DNA of 8,130 nt from Bacillota bacterium. Lineage in GTDB: Bacteria; Bacillota; Clostridia; Lachnospirales; Lachnospiraceae. Below the pieces are notes generated by a model. The model was not told the origin of the DNA. It saw only the letters and a program-made list of their open reading frames with translations, and did not search any database. Numbering within the stretch: position 1 is the first letter of the stretch; each line of letters opens with the position of its first letter. A program made the position numbers and the translations under genes. This document shows positions 1-6,830 of the stretch, in pieces. Location: assembly GCA_023424995.1 (NCBI GenBank), contig JAFADH010000281.1, forward strand, positions 1 to 8,130, read 5' to 3'.

Positions 1-122
1 GATATGGGGATATCAGCAGCGTAGCTGTTTATATAAAGCGTATCCGTGAGAAATTACGCGGTTATGATATAGATTATATCAAGACAGTATGGGGCGCCGG
101 TTATAAGTTTACCGTAAATTAA
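1..122 (+). CDS. OmpR-family response regulator, C-terminal end only
   Basis: Partial gene cut by the window edge. The frame starting at base 3 gives 39 residues and stops with TAA at 120-122. The residues VAVYIKRIREKL followed by IKTVWGAGYKF are the recognition helix and C-terminal beta-hairpin wing of an OmpR/PhoB winged-helix DNA-binding domain; the 'V-W-G-x-G-Y-x-F' ending is characteristic. The receiver domain with its phospho-accepting Asp lies outside the window. The stop is 11 bases before the start of a histidine kinase on the same strand, so the two are almost certainly a cognate, co-transcribed two-component pair. What genes it controls cannot be told from this piece. Confidence 0.9.
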   Translation, partial: YGDISSVAVYIKRIREKLRGYDIDYIKTVWGAGYKFTVN

Positions 123-133
123 GGGTATATAAA

Positions 134-1549
134 ATGAAACATAAATCATTAATGAAGCACCAATTGATTATAAACTGCTGCATAATTACTGCAATGATGC
201 TCGGTGTGATCTGCAGTATATTACAATATCGCAGTTATAAAGAATATGCCTTTTATAATAATGCAAGAATGCTGACTGCCGACAGTGTCAATCAGATCCT
301 GGAATGCTTTATTGACCGTGAGTTTCAGCCGGAACGCTATCAAAAGGGGAAATACCAGGCAGTGATCATTGATCTGAGCGGAGAAATAGTATACAGCGAG
401 AAAGATGGGTATCCGGTTGCAGATACCGTTGACATCAATGAATTTATCCAGATTGACCAAAGCCTGTTTCTTAATGACAGCAAGCATGTAAAAATGGCAT
501 TTGCATTGACAAACAAAAATGAAGCAGTCGGTTTTGCCGCGTTCTTCATTCCCAGGGAGGATGCCATAGGGTTAAAGGAACGTCAGGTAGAAGCGGCTGT
601 ATTCCTGCCGGTAATACTGGCCTGTTGTTTTATCGGTGTTATCGTACTGCTTAATGTCTTGTATATGAAAAAAAGGATCATTAATCCGGTAAATGAGATT
701 ACCGCATCCTCCAGGGCAATCATTCGCGGAGATTACCGTATGCCTATAGTCAATTATGAGAAGAGAAGGCATATGGATAATGATATAGACCTGCTGGTAT
801 ATAATTTTGAACTGATGAGAGATGAACTGGAGGATAAGAGAAGGCGGGAAGAGGAATTAAAGAGAAGCCAGAAAGAACTGATTTCCTGCATTTCCCATGA
901 CTTAAAGACACCCATATCGACCATAACAGCCTATAGTGAAGGCCTCAGGGACGGACTGGCAAAGAGCCCGGAGAAGGTACATAAGTATGCGGAGGTTATT
1001 GTTGCTAAAGCACAGATATTGACAAAAATGATTCGAGATCTGCTGGAGCATTTTAATGCGGAGATGAACCAGCTGTCCATTCATAAAAAAGAACAGTATT
1101 TTAATGATTATATGGATCAATTGTCAAAGGAGCTGGAACAGGTAGTCCATTACAATCATATGGATTATTCGTATGAAAATAATGCGCCGAATCTGTTGGT
1201 GAGCTTTGATGAGAACAGAATGACCCAGGCTATCATGAACCTGATCGATAACAGTGTAAAATATATGGGCAATGACCATGGGAAGATCACAATCCGGATC
1301 GGCTTCTTACAAGGGCAAAAGCAGCTGAGGCTTCAGATTCAGGATAACGGACAGGGGATCGGCGCAACGGATATCCCCTTTGTCTTCGATAAATTCTACA
1401 GGGGAGAGAAGTCCAGAAATATGAGCATACCGGGTTCCGGGCTGGGCTTATCCATATGCAAGTATATTGTGGAAGAGCATGGCGGTGAGATCTGTTGTGA
1501 AAGCAGGCCGAAGGAGGGGACAATCCTTGAGATTTATTTACCGGTGTAA
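134..1549 (+). CDS. Membrane sensor histidine kinase (HAMP-HisKA-HATPase)
   Basis: Sensor kinase of 471 residues, expected to autophosphorylate on a His and pass the phosphate to the response regulator encoded just upstream. Visible architecture: transmembrane helix about 11-31, an extracytoplasmic sensor segment about 32-153, second transmembrane helix about 154-177, and a HAMP linker about 178-236. The H-box is SHDLKTP with His255. The N-box is NLIDN starting at residue 369, the G1 box DNGQGIG starts at residue 404, and the G2 box GSGLGLS starts at residue 434. All catalytic motifs are intact, and the length is normal for the class. The ATG at 134 is preceded by AAGGG at 121-125, overlapping the regulator's stop, with an 8-base spacer; an ATG at 152 is a less likely alternative. 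The sensor segment has no motif I recognise, so the signal is unknown. Nothing ties this system functionally to nrdDG downstream. Confidence 0.95.
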   Translation: MKHKSLMKHQLIINCCIITAMMLGVICSILQYRSYKEYAFYNNARMLTADSVNQILECFIDREFQPERYQKGKYQAVIIDLSGEIVYSEKDGYPVADTVDINEFIQIDQSLFLNDSKHVKMAFALTNKNEAVGFAAFFIPREDAIGLKERQVEAAVFLPVILACCFIGVIVLLNVLYMKKRIINPVNEITASSRAIIRGDYRMPIVNYEKRRHMDNDIDLLVYNFELMRDELEDKRRREEELKRSQKELISCISHDLKTPISTITAYSEGLRDGLAKSPEKVHKYAEVIVAKAQILTKMIRDLLEHFNAEMNQLSIHKKEQYFNDYMDQLSKELEQVVHYNHMDYSYENNAPNLLVSFDENRMTQAIMNLIDNSVKYMGNDHGKITIRIGFLQGQKQLRLQIQDNGQGIGATDIPFVFDKFYRGEKSRNMSIPGSGLGLSICKYIVEEHGGEICCESRPKEGTILEIYLPV

Positions 1550-1556
1550 TATCCTG

Positions 1557-2177
1557 TTATTGCAACAGCGCTATCTTCCGTCCCGTTGATATAATGATTT
1601 TCTCGTCATTCATCTTCTTCATCTCCCGCATCATGGCGCTTCTGTCGACTGCCAGGTAATCTGCAAGCTCTGAAAGAGACATCGGCAAAACAAAGCTGTC
1701 GGAAGCTTTCCTCTTTTTATAATATTCAAAAAAGACGACCAGTTTGTGTCTTATGGTACGCTGGCTTATGATATCTATGTGTTCCAAGGATCTTTTTCCA
1801 TAGCCGGTCAGCAGATAGCTTTGCAGCTTAATAATTATTTCACTGTTGTCTCTTATAAATTTTTCGTAGTCTGCAAAAGCTACGGTGCATTTTGACTTTG
1901 CAAATATGTAATATGAATTATTTCCTGAATCTGAAATTACATGATTCAAAAAAATATCATTCGGTTCATAATATTCAATGATACGCTTTTGGTAATCCAG
2001 GTTTATTGTCGCAAGATAAGCCGTGCCGCCGGTTATTATGCCCATCATATTATTATCCTCCGAAGGGCGGACAATCAACTCATTCCTGTTGAAGGATTTT
2101 ATATTTGGCCGAAGACGATCCTTCAGCATTTCAATCTCTAAATCGGTAAGCCCGTTTATTGTTCTGGTCTTAGACAT
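1557..2177 (-). CDS. Crp/Fnr-family transcriptional regulator
   Basis: A 206-residue protein with the two-part plan of Crp/Fnr regulators: an N-terminal cupin-like sensor domain (about 20-115, with the glycine-turn region MMGIITGGTAYLA), a long dimerisation helix (about 117-150), and a C-terminal winged helix-turn-helix (about 167-190, SLSELADYLAVDRSAMMREM). There is one cysteine (Cys97) and no N-terminal Cys cluster, so it is unlikely to bind an FNR-type 4Fe-4S cluster. Canonical cAMP-contact residues are also not evident. Start chosen at ATG 2177-2175, preceded on the minus strand by GGAG (2187-2190) with a 9-base spacer. It is convergent with the histidine kinase (7-base gap) and divergent from nrdD. 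Regulators of this kind commonly control anaerobic metabolism. Local control of nrdDG and of itself is inferred from the shared promoter region, not shown. Confidence 0.9.
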   Translation of the reverse strand: MSKTRTINGLTDLEIEMLKDRLRPNIKSFNRNELIVRPSEDNNMMGIITGGTAYLATINLDYQKRIIEYYEPNDIFLNHVISDSGNNSYYIFAKSKCTVAFADYEKFIRDNSEIIIKLQSYLLTGYGKRSLEHIDIISQRTIRHKLVVFFEYYKKRKASDSFVLPMSLSELADYLAVDRSAMMREMKKMNDEKIIISTGRKIALLQ

Positions 2178-2228
2178 CTTACGTCACTCCATATTGTGCT
2201 TATTGAATTTGTAACCGCTACATTTTGT

Positions 2229-2257
2229 ATTATATTTAATATTTGTTGCATATGCAA
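2229..2257 (-). promoter_or_regulatory. Promoter of the Crp/Fnr-family regulator
   Basis: Read on the minus strand, TATAAT (2234-2229) is a perfect -10, and TTGCAT (2257-2252) lies 17 bases upstream as a partial -35 that keeps the important TTG. The expected start point is near 2222, giving a leader of about 45 bases. The -35 is embedded in the palindrome at 2237-2266, so a protein bound there would block this promoter. Confidence 0.65.
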
Positions 2258-2266
2258 TAGATATTA
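2237..2266. promoter_or_regulatory. 30-base palindrome, candidate operator shared by the Crp-type regulator and nrdD
   Basis: The sequence is a near-perfect dyad centred between 2251 and 2252. The core TTGCATATGCAA (2246-2257) is perfectly symmetric, and the outer arms TAATAT (2237-2242) and ATATTA (2261-2266) also match; only two base pairs (2243/2260 and 2245/2258) break symmetry. It overlaps the -35 of the minus-strand regulator promoter. It is centred about 41.5 bases upstream of the start point predicted from the nrdD -10, the classical class II activator position for Crp/Fnr proteins. A second, smaller dyad, GCAATA-N5-TATTGC (2254-2270), overlaps it. The binding protein is inferred to be the adjacent Crp-type regulator. 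Confidence 0.6.
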
Positions 2267-2280
2267 TTGCTCAATATCGG

Positions 2281-2286
2281 TATAAT
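2281..2286 (+). promoter_or_regulatory. -10 element of the nrdDG promoter
   Basis: A perfect TATAAT lies 40 bases before the nrdD start, predicting transcription from about 2293. No acceptable -35 hexamer occurs 16-18 bases upstream (the bases there are TAGATA-like). This is what an activator-dependent promoter looks like, and it fits the operator centred at about -41.5. The leader ends in a strong AGGAG ribosome binding site at 2311-2315. Confidence 0.6.
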
Positions 2287-2325
2287 ATATCTACATACCA
2301 AAGAACAAAGAGGAGAAATGGGTTT

Positions 2326-4485
2326 ATGAAGATAATTAAACGTAACGGTTCTGAAGAAATTTTTGATATCAAAAAAATTGTCGCAGCTGTAACAAAAGCC
2401 AATGAGTCAGCAGAAAAAAGCAGCCTGAGCAAAGAACAAATTGAAGATATAGCAGATTATGTGGGATATAAATGCAAAAAATTAAAAAGAGCGGTATCCG
2501 TGGAGGAGATTCAGGATATGGTCGAGGACCAGATCATGGCTACCGGTGCATTTGAGCTTGCAAAACGGTATGTCAAATACCGTTATCAGCGTTCTCTGGT
2601 ACGTAACGCCAATACTACGGATAACCGGATACTGACTCTGATCGAATGCAATAATGAAGATATCAAGCAGGAAAATTCCAACAAAAATCCGACGGTTAAC
2701 AGTGTTCAGCGTGACTACATGGCAGGCGAGGTCAGCCGGGATATTACCAGAAGATTGCTTTTGCCTGATGAGATCGTTGATGCCGATACTCAGGGAATCA
2801 TACATTTTCATGATACGGATTACTTTGCTCAGCATATGCACAACTGTGATCTTGTTAATCTGGAGGATATGCTGCAGAATGGAACGGTTATCAGTGAGAC
2901 CCTGATCGAAAAGCCCCACAGCTTTTCGACTGCCTGCAACATTGCCACACAAATCATTGCACAGGTGGCAAGCAACCAATACGGAGGTCAAAGCATCAGT
3001 TTGACACATTTGGCTCCATTTGTCCAGATATCAAGGGAAAAAATACGTGCGGATGTAATGGATGAAATGAAAATGCTCGGCAGCGGGTATTCCGATGAAA
3101 TCCTGGAGGCAATTGTTGAAAAGAGACTCCGCAAGGAAATAACCAAAGGAGTACAAACGATTCAATATCAGGTAATAACACTTATGACAACCAATGGGCA
3201 GGCACCGTTTCTAACTGTTTTTATGTATCTAAATGAGGCAAAAAATGAACGTGAAAAGAAGGACCTTGCCATAATAATAGAAGAAATGCTGAGACAACGC
3301 TACCGGGGAGTAAAGAATGAAGCCGGTGCCTGGGTAACTCCGGCATTTCCCAAATTAATTTATGTACTTGAGGAAGATAATATAGAAGAGAGCTCGGAAT
3401 ATTATTATCTGACTGAACTTGCAGCAAAATGCACGACAAAAAGACTGGTTCCCGACTATATATCCGAAAAGAAAATGAAAGAATTCAAAGAAGGCAATTG
3501 CTTTCCTGTCATGGGCTGCCGCAGTGCGTTAAGTCCCTGGAAGGATGAAAACGGCAATTATAAATTCTACGGTCGTTTTAATCAGGGCGTTGTTACTCTT
3601 AATCTTATCGATGTGGCTTTATCCTCAGGCAAAGATTATAAAAGATTCTGGGAAATATTCGATGAGCGGCTGGAACTCTGCTATCAGGCGCTTATGTATC
3701 GCCACAACCGCTTAAAGGGTACATTATCCGACGCGGCTCCCATACTTTGGCAGTATGGCGCATTGGCGCGGCTTAAGAAAGGTGAAACCATAGATAAGCT
3801 GCTTTACGGCGGTTATTCTACAATTTCCCTCGGCTATGCAGGCCTGTATGAGTGTACAAAATATATGACGGGAAAGTCTCATACGGATCCGGATGCATCC
3901 TCCTTTGCACTTGACGTTATGAAATATATGAATGACGCATGTGACAGATGGAAAGAGGAAACTAATATCGGGTTCAGTATATACGGCTCTCCGATTGAAA
4001 GCACAACATATAAATTTGCAAAATGCCTGCAAAAACGGTTTGGAATTATTAAAGGTATCACCGATAAAAGCTATATTACAAATAGTTATCATGTCCATGT
4101 AGAAGAAAAAATCGATGCTTTTTCAAAGCTTAAATTTGAATCGGAGTTCCAGGCTCTCTCAAAAGGCGGTGCCGTAAGCTATGTGGAGGTACCGAATATG
4201 CAGAACAATATTCCGGCAGTTCTTCAGGTGATCAGGTTTATATATGATAATATTATGTATGCGGAACTGAATACAAAAAGCGATTATTGCCAGGAGTGCG
4301 GATTCGATGGTGAAATGCAGATAGTTACAGACAGTGACGATAAGCTTGTTTGGGAATGCCCTAAGTGCGGCAACCAGGATCAAACCAAGCTGAATGTTGC
4401 ACGAAGAACCTGCGGCTACATCGGAACACAGTTCTGGAACCAGGGCCGGACTCAGGAAATTAAGGAAAGGGTGCTTCATCTCTGA
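2326..4485 (+). CDS. nrdD: Anaerobic (class III) ribonucleoside-triphosphate reductase, large subunit
   Basis: A 719-residue glycyl-radical enzyme that reduces ribonucleoside triphosphates to deoxyribonucleotides without oxygen, in the cytoplasm. The N-terminus (about 1-93, starting MKIIKRNGSEEIFDIKKIV) is an ATP-cone allosteric domain for overall activity control. Conserved catalytic-core features include HNC with Cys174 and the GNCFPVMGCRS segment with Cys392 and Cys398. The C-terminus has a zinc site made of two CxxC pairs (Cys655/Cys658 and Cys678/Cys681). It ends with the radical loop RRTCGYIG, where Gly697 should carry the radical. Length is normal (the E. coli enzyme is about 712 residues), and nothing appears missing. 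ATG at 2326 is preceded by AGGAG (2311-2315) with a 10-base spacer. The activase gene nrdG follows after one base, so the two are one operon. A palindromic operator lies upstream. Confidence 0.98.
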   Translation: MKIIKRNGSEEIFDIKKIVAAVTKANESAEKSSLSKEQIEDIADYVGYKCKKLKRAVSVEEIQDMVEDQIMATGAFELAKRYVKYRYQRSLVRNANTTDNRILTLIECNNEDIKQENSNKNPTVNSVQRDYMAGEVSRDITRRLLLPDEIVDADTQGIIHFHDTDYFAQHMHNCDLVNLEDMLQNGTVISETLIEKPHSFSTACNIATQIIAQVASNQYGGQSISLTHLAPFVQISREKIRADVMDEMKMLGSGYSDEILEAIVEKRLRKEITKGVQTIQYQVITLMTTNGQAPFLTVFMYLNEAKNEREKKDLAIIIEEMLRQRYRGVKNEAGAWVTPAFPKLIYVLEEDNIEESSEYYYLTELAAKCTTKRLVPDYISEKKMKEFKEGNCFPVMGCRSALSPWKDENGNYKFYGRFNQGVVTLNLIDVALSSGKDYKRFWEIFDERLELCYQALMYRHNRLKGTLSDAAPILWQYGALARLKKGETIDKLLYGGYSTISLGYAGLYECTKYMTGKSHTDPDASSFALDVMKYMNDACDRWKEETNIGFSIYGSPIESTTYKFAKCLQKRFGIIKGITDKSYITNSYHVHVEEKIDAFSKLKFESEFQALSKGGAVSYVEVPNMQNNIPAVLQVIRFIYDNIMYAELNTKSDYCQECGFDGEMQIVTDSDDKLVWECPKCGNQDQTKLNVARRTCGYIGTQFWNQGRTQEIKERVLHL

Positions 4486-4486
4486 T

Positions 4487-5023
4487 ATGAATTATGGTGA
4501 GATAAAAAATTATGATATAGCTAACGGTGAAGGTGTAAGGGTATCTTTGTTTGTATCAGGGTGCACACATCATTGCAAAGGGTGCTTTAATGAGGAAACC
4601 TGGAATTTTCATTATGGAAAGCCGTTTACTGAAGAAACGGAGGCTGAAATTTTAGAGGCCCTTTCCCATGAATTTATAAATGGTTTGTCGCTTTTAGGCG
4701 GAGAACCCTTTGAAAAGCAAAACCAGCGTGTTCTTCTGCCATTCTTAAAAAAAGTAAAGAAATTATATCCGCAAAAGGATATCTGGTGCTATACAGGATA
4801 TACGTTTGAAAATGATTTGCTCTGCGAGAGCCGTGCAAGATGCGAATGCACCGATGAAATGTTAAAAAATATTGATGTCCTTGTAGACGGCGAATTCATT
4901 GAGAAGCTTAAGGATATCAGCCTGCCGTTCCGCGGTTCGTCCAATCAGCGGATCATTGATGTAAAAAGATCTATTGAAGGCGGTCCGGTAAGAATTTACA
5001 GGCTAAAGAGTGAAAATATCTGA
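4487..5023 (+). CDS. nrdG: Anaerobic ribonucleotide reductase activating protein (radical SAM)
   Basis: A 178-residue radical-SAM activase that uses a 4Fe-4S cluster and S-adenosylmethionine to create the glycyl radical on NrdD. The cluster motif CTHHCKGC (Cys26, Cys30, Cys33; CX3CX2C) is intact, and LLGGEPF, about residues 66-72, is the typical downstream radical-SAM glycine-rich strand. The N-terminus MNYGEIKNYDIANGEGVRVSLFVSGC matches the family's usual beginning, so I start at ATG 4487. The same frame stays open back to an ATG at 4394, inside nrdD, but those extra residues are only the nrdD 3' end read in another frame. There is one base between the nrdD stop and this start, and only a weak, distant GGAAAGG (about 4464-4470) as ribosome binding site, so translation is probably coupled to nrdD. 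A terminator follows directly. Confidence 0.97.
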   Translation: MNYGEIKNYDIANGEGVRVSLFVSGCTHHCKGCFNEETWNFHYGKPFTEETEAEILEALSHEFINGLSLLGGEPFEKQNQRVLLPFLKKVKKLYPQKDIWCYTGYTFENDLLCESRARCECTDEMLKNIDVLVDGEFIEKLKDISLPFRGSSNQRIIDVKRSIEGGPVRIYRLKSENI

Positions 5024-5028
5024 TAATT

Positions 5029-5060
5029 AAAACCCTCGTTATGTTTGTAACGGGGGTTTT
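5029..5060 (+). terminator. Intrinsic terminator of the nrdDG operon
   Basis: Thirteen-base arms (5029-5041 and 5048-5060) pair around a six-base loop TGTTTG with only one G-U wobble. The upstream arm begins AAAACCC and the downstream arm ends GGGGGTTTT, giving a GC-containing stem with a T run at its 3' side. It begins six bases after the nrdG stop codon. The A run on the 5' side would also let it act weakly in the opposite direction. Confidence 0.9.
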
Positions 5061-5062
5061 GA

Positions 5063-5314
5063 TTGTATCCAAAAATCTATGAGGAACGGGATGTCTTTGA
5101 TTTAAAGACAAATGAAAACGAAGTATACTTTCTGGCAATTTCAAAAGAACCGGAAGTAATGAAGCTAAATAAGGTAAAGAATCACAAGGTTACCACAATC
5201 CATAGCATCGGCAAGGACGAACTGAAAGCGCAAGGCTGTAATTGGTTTGAAATAAATACCTTTACCCTTCTTGGAGCAAATTCCGCCAATTTATATTATG
5301 GAGCCGATTATTAA
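5063..5314 (+). CDS. Hypothetical 83-residue frame directly after the terminator; possibly a gene remnant
   Basis: An open frame of 83 codons beginning with TTG at 5063, immediately after an in-frame TGA at 5060-5062, and ending TAA. The predicted product is soluble and ordinary in composition (for example FDLKTNENEVYFLAISKEPE and NWFEINTFTLLGANSANLYYGADY), with a mix of predicted strands, one Cys and no membrane segment or signal peptide. I recognise no family. The only ribosome-binding-like bases are the GGGGG (5052-5056) inside the terminator stem, and no ATG occurs before codon 33 (5159). It could be a small real gene, translated only by read-through, or the 3' remains of a longer gene whose front was replaced at the terminator. 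The protein-like composition argues against pure chance, but initiation is unconvincing. Confidence 0.4.
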   Translation: MYPKIYEERDVFDLKTNENEVYFLAISKEPEVMKLNKVKNHKVTTIHSIGKDELKAQGCNWFEINTFTLLGANSANLYYGADY

Positions 5315-5345
5315 TATAATTTTCAACTGAATATTAACCCGGTCC

Positions 5346-5374
5346 TTGTTATAAAAGCTATTTAATAATATAAT
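5346..5374 (+). promoter_or_regulatory. Sigma-A-like promoter for the AraC-type regulator gene
   Basis: TTGTTA (5346-5351), a four-of-six -35, is followed after exactly 17 bases by a perfect TATAAT (5369-5374). Transcription would start near 5381, leaving a leader of about 88 bases before the ATG at 5469. The surrounding 142-base gap is otherwise very AT-rich. Confidence 0.6.
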
Positions 5375-5383
5375 AAAGCTATT
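5354..5383 (+). repeat. 9-base direct repeat with 21-base period over the promoter, candidate AraC-type operator
   Basis: AAAGCTATT occurs at 5354-5362 and again at 5375-5383. The first copy lies in the -35/-10 spacer and the second at the expected transcription start. Direct half-sites 21 bases apart, two DNA turns, are the arrangement known for AraC-family sites such as araI1-I2. Binding here would most simply repress, so negative autoregulation by the downstream gene is inferred. Confidence 0.4.
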
Positions 5384-5468
5384 ATATATAACCTGGACAA
5401 TTTAACATAAGAACAGACAAGTAAATATCCATATAGTCTGATATATTAACATTAGGTTGGGTGATATT

Positions 5469-6827
5469 ATGAATTGGATGAATAAGATTCAGGAAGCAAT
5501 CGATTATATTGAAAAAAACCTTCTGGAAGATATTACAGCTGAAACAGTAGGAAGAGCAATCAATTATGCGCCTTCTTCATTTCAAAATCTGTTCAGTGCC
5601 GTGACAGGGTATTCAATCGGTGAATACATACGGTTTCGCCGTCTATCCTGTGCAGTGGACGATTTGGCGGAAGATATGCTTTCCGTAACTGAGATTTCAT
5701 ATAAGTACGGATATGAAACTGTTGAGGCATTTTCTAAGGCATTTAAACGATTGTTCAGCTGCTCTCCTTCAAAATATATGAAATCTAATTCAAACTATCC
5801 TAAATTCAGCCCAATCAATATTGATTTCAGATTATATGGAGGATTTTGTATGGCTAAAAATTTTATACCGGGTTTATTAAAGGTGGATTGGTCTGATACA
5901 CAAAGACAGAATGAATTTGTAAACAGCGTTGTTTCGGCATTGAATTCATTGGGGGAGAAGCTTGATTATGATTATGTATGCGCAGTATCGGGAAGCGCTT
6001 TCCGTACATCATTTTCCATGCCCTCCGCTGAGAGATGGAATCACGGGAATTATCATGTAATACATGCACCTATTATTATTGAGCATACCTTCAAGATGCT
6101 CGGATATAAGGTCACTCAATATATCAGAGGTGATTATGAAACAGATAAGAGGCTGATTGTAGACAGCATAGATAAAGGCATACCGGTTATTACTCTTGAG
6201 GGAGTGATTAACTGTTCCGATGCTTGTGTTATTTCAGGTTATGATAATGATGGTCATGTATTGTTAGGTTATAATCCGTTTATGTATGTGAATGAAGATC
6301 ATGATGAAGAACCGGATGATACGGGTTACTTCAGAAAGACAGGCTGGCATGACGGTTTTTTTGAAGAAGGAAGCAAAGGCAGGATTCTTATCATTGAAGG
6401 CAAATGTGAAAAACCGTCCAATGAAATAATCTTTAAGGAAACGCTTAATCTTATCAGGCGATTAATACATGAAGAAAATCTTGCTCCCGGACAATATAAT
6501 GGACTGGCAGCCCATAAAGCTTTTATCCATGCACTGGAAACATATACCTGGGAGGATAATTTTGAACCATATCTCAATGTCATGTGCAATTATAAACAAT
6601 TTTTAGACAGACAGTATGCGGTAAGGTTTTTCCGTGATAATGGCAGATATGATCTGGCACGGCAGTACGAAAGAATTACAGAGCTCTCACAGCAGTTAGG
6701 AATACTGATACCTCAGGATTTTTCTGCATTTGAGTTGTTTAATGATAAGATTAATTTAAAGCCGTACTGTAATATTTTGATGGAGATATATAATTTAGAA
6801 CATGAAACGCTTAAAATGATTGAATAA
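5469..6827 (+). CDS. AraC-family regulator fused to a BtrH/C39-like domain
   Basis: A 452-residue two-domain protein. Residues about 1-107 form an AraC/XylS DNA-binding region: first helix-turn-helix about 22-46 (ITAETVGRAINYAPSSFQNLF), second about 71-97, with the family signature ending YETVEAFSKAFKRLFSCSPSKY. After a short linker, residues about 128-452 form a large domain that resembles BtrH N-terminal/C39-like proteins with a papain-like fold. The cues are a lone Cys171 in YVCAVSGSAFR, the GIPVITLEG strand, the ISGYDNDGHVLLGYNPF motif, and a helical C-terminal part. This likeness is from memory of the family pattern. The domain may bind a small molecule or peptide and control the DNA-binding part; catalysis is not shown. 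Start chosen at ATG 5469, with GGTGA at 5460-5464; the frame also allows TTG at 5457 (456 residues). It has its own promoter and looks monocistronic. Confidence 0.85.
   Translation: MNWMNKIQEAIDYIEKNLLEDITAETVGRAINYAPSSFQNLFSAVTGYSIGEYIRFRRLSCAVDDLAEDMLSVTEISYKYGYETVEAFSKAFKRLFSCSPSKYMKSNSNYPKFSPINIDFRLYGGFCMAKNFIPGLLKVDWSDTQRQNEFVNSVVSALNSLGEKLDYDYVCAVSGSAFRTSFSMPSAERWNHGNYHVIHAPIIIEHTFKMLGYKVTQYIRGDYETDKRLIVDSIDKGIPVITLEGVINCSDACVISGYDNDGHVLLGYNPFMYVNEDHDEEPDDTGYFRKTGWHDGFFEEGSKGRILIIEGKCEKPSNEIIFKETLNLIRRLIHEENLAPGQYNGLAAHKAFIHALETYTWEDNFEPYLNVMCNYKQFLDRQYAVRFFRDNGRYDLARQYERITELSQQLGILIPQDFSAFELFNDKINLKPYCNILMEIYNLEHETLKMIE
5838..5852 (+). promoter_or_regulatory. Internal ribosome binding site and ATG at the domain junction
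   Basis: Inside the regulator gene, GGAGG (5838-5842) stands 7 bases before an in-frame ATG (5850-5852). It is a better initiation site than the one at the gene's own start. Translation from it would give a free 325-residue BtrH/C39-like domain beginning MAKNFIPGLLKVDW. It may be used, may be a relic of a once separate gene, or may be chance from the codons for Tyr-Gly-Gly-Phe-Cys-Met. Confidence 0.4.
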
Positions 6828-6830
6828 GTA

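Noticed and set aside
1554..1568. Bidirectional terminator between the kinase and the Crp-type regulator (CTGTT/AACAG)
   Set aside because: Only a five-base stem without T runs, and it lies within the last codons of the regulator.
2237..2266. NrdR box reading of the palindrome before nrdD
   Set aside because: NrdR boxes resemble ACACTATATATAGTGT; the core here is TTGCATATGCAA and only one large dyad is present rather than the usual pair of boxes.
2482..3009. A 175-codon minus-strand frame inside nrdD
   Set aside because: It is fully covered by the clear nrdD coding frame and has no recognisable product; a shadow frame.
4394..4486. N-terminal extension of nrdG starting at ATG 4394
   Set aside because: The extra 31 codons overlap the conserved nrdD C-terminus, and the family's usual N-terminus begins at Met 4487.
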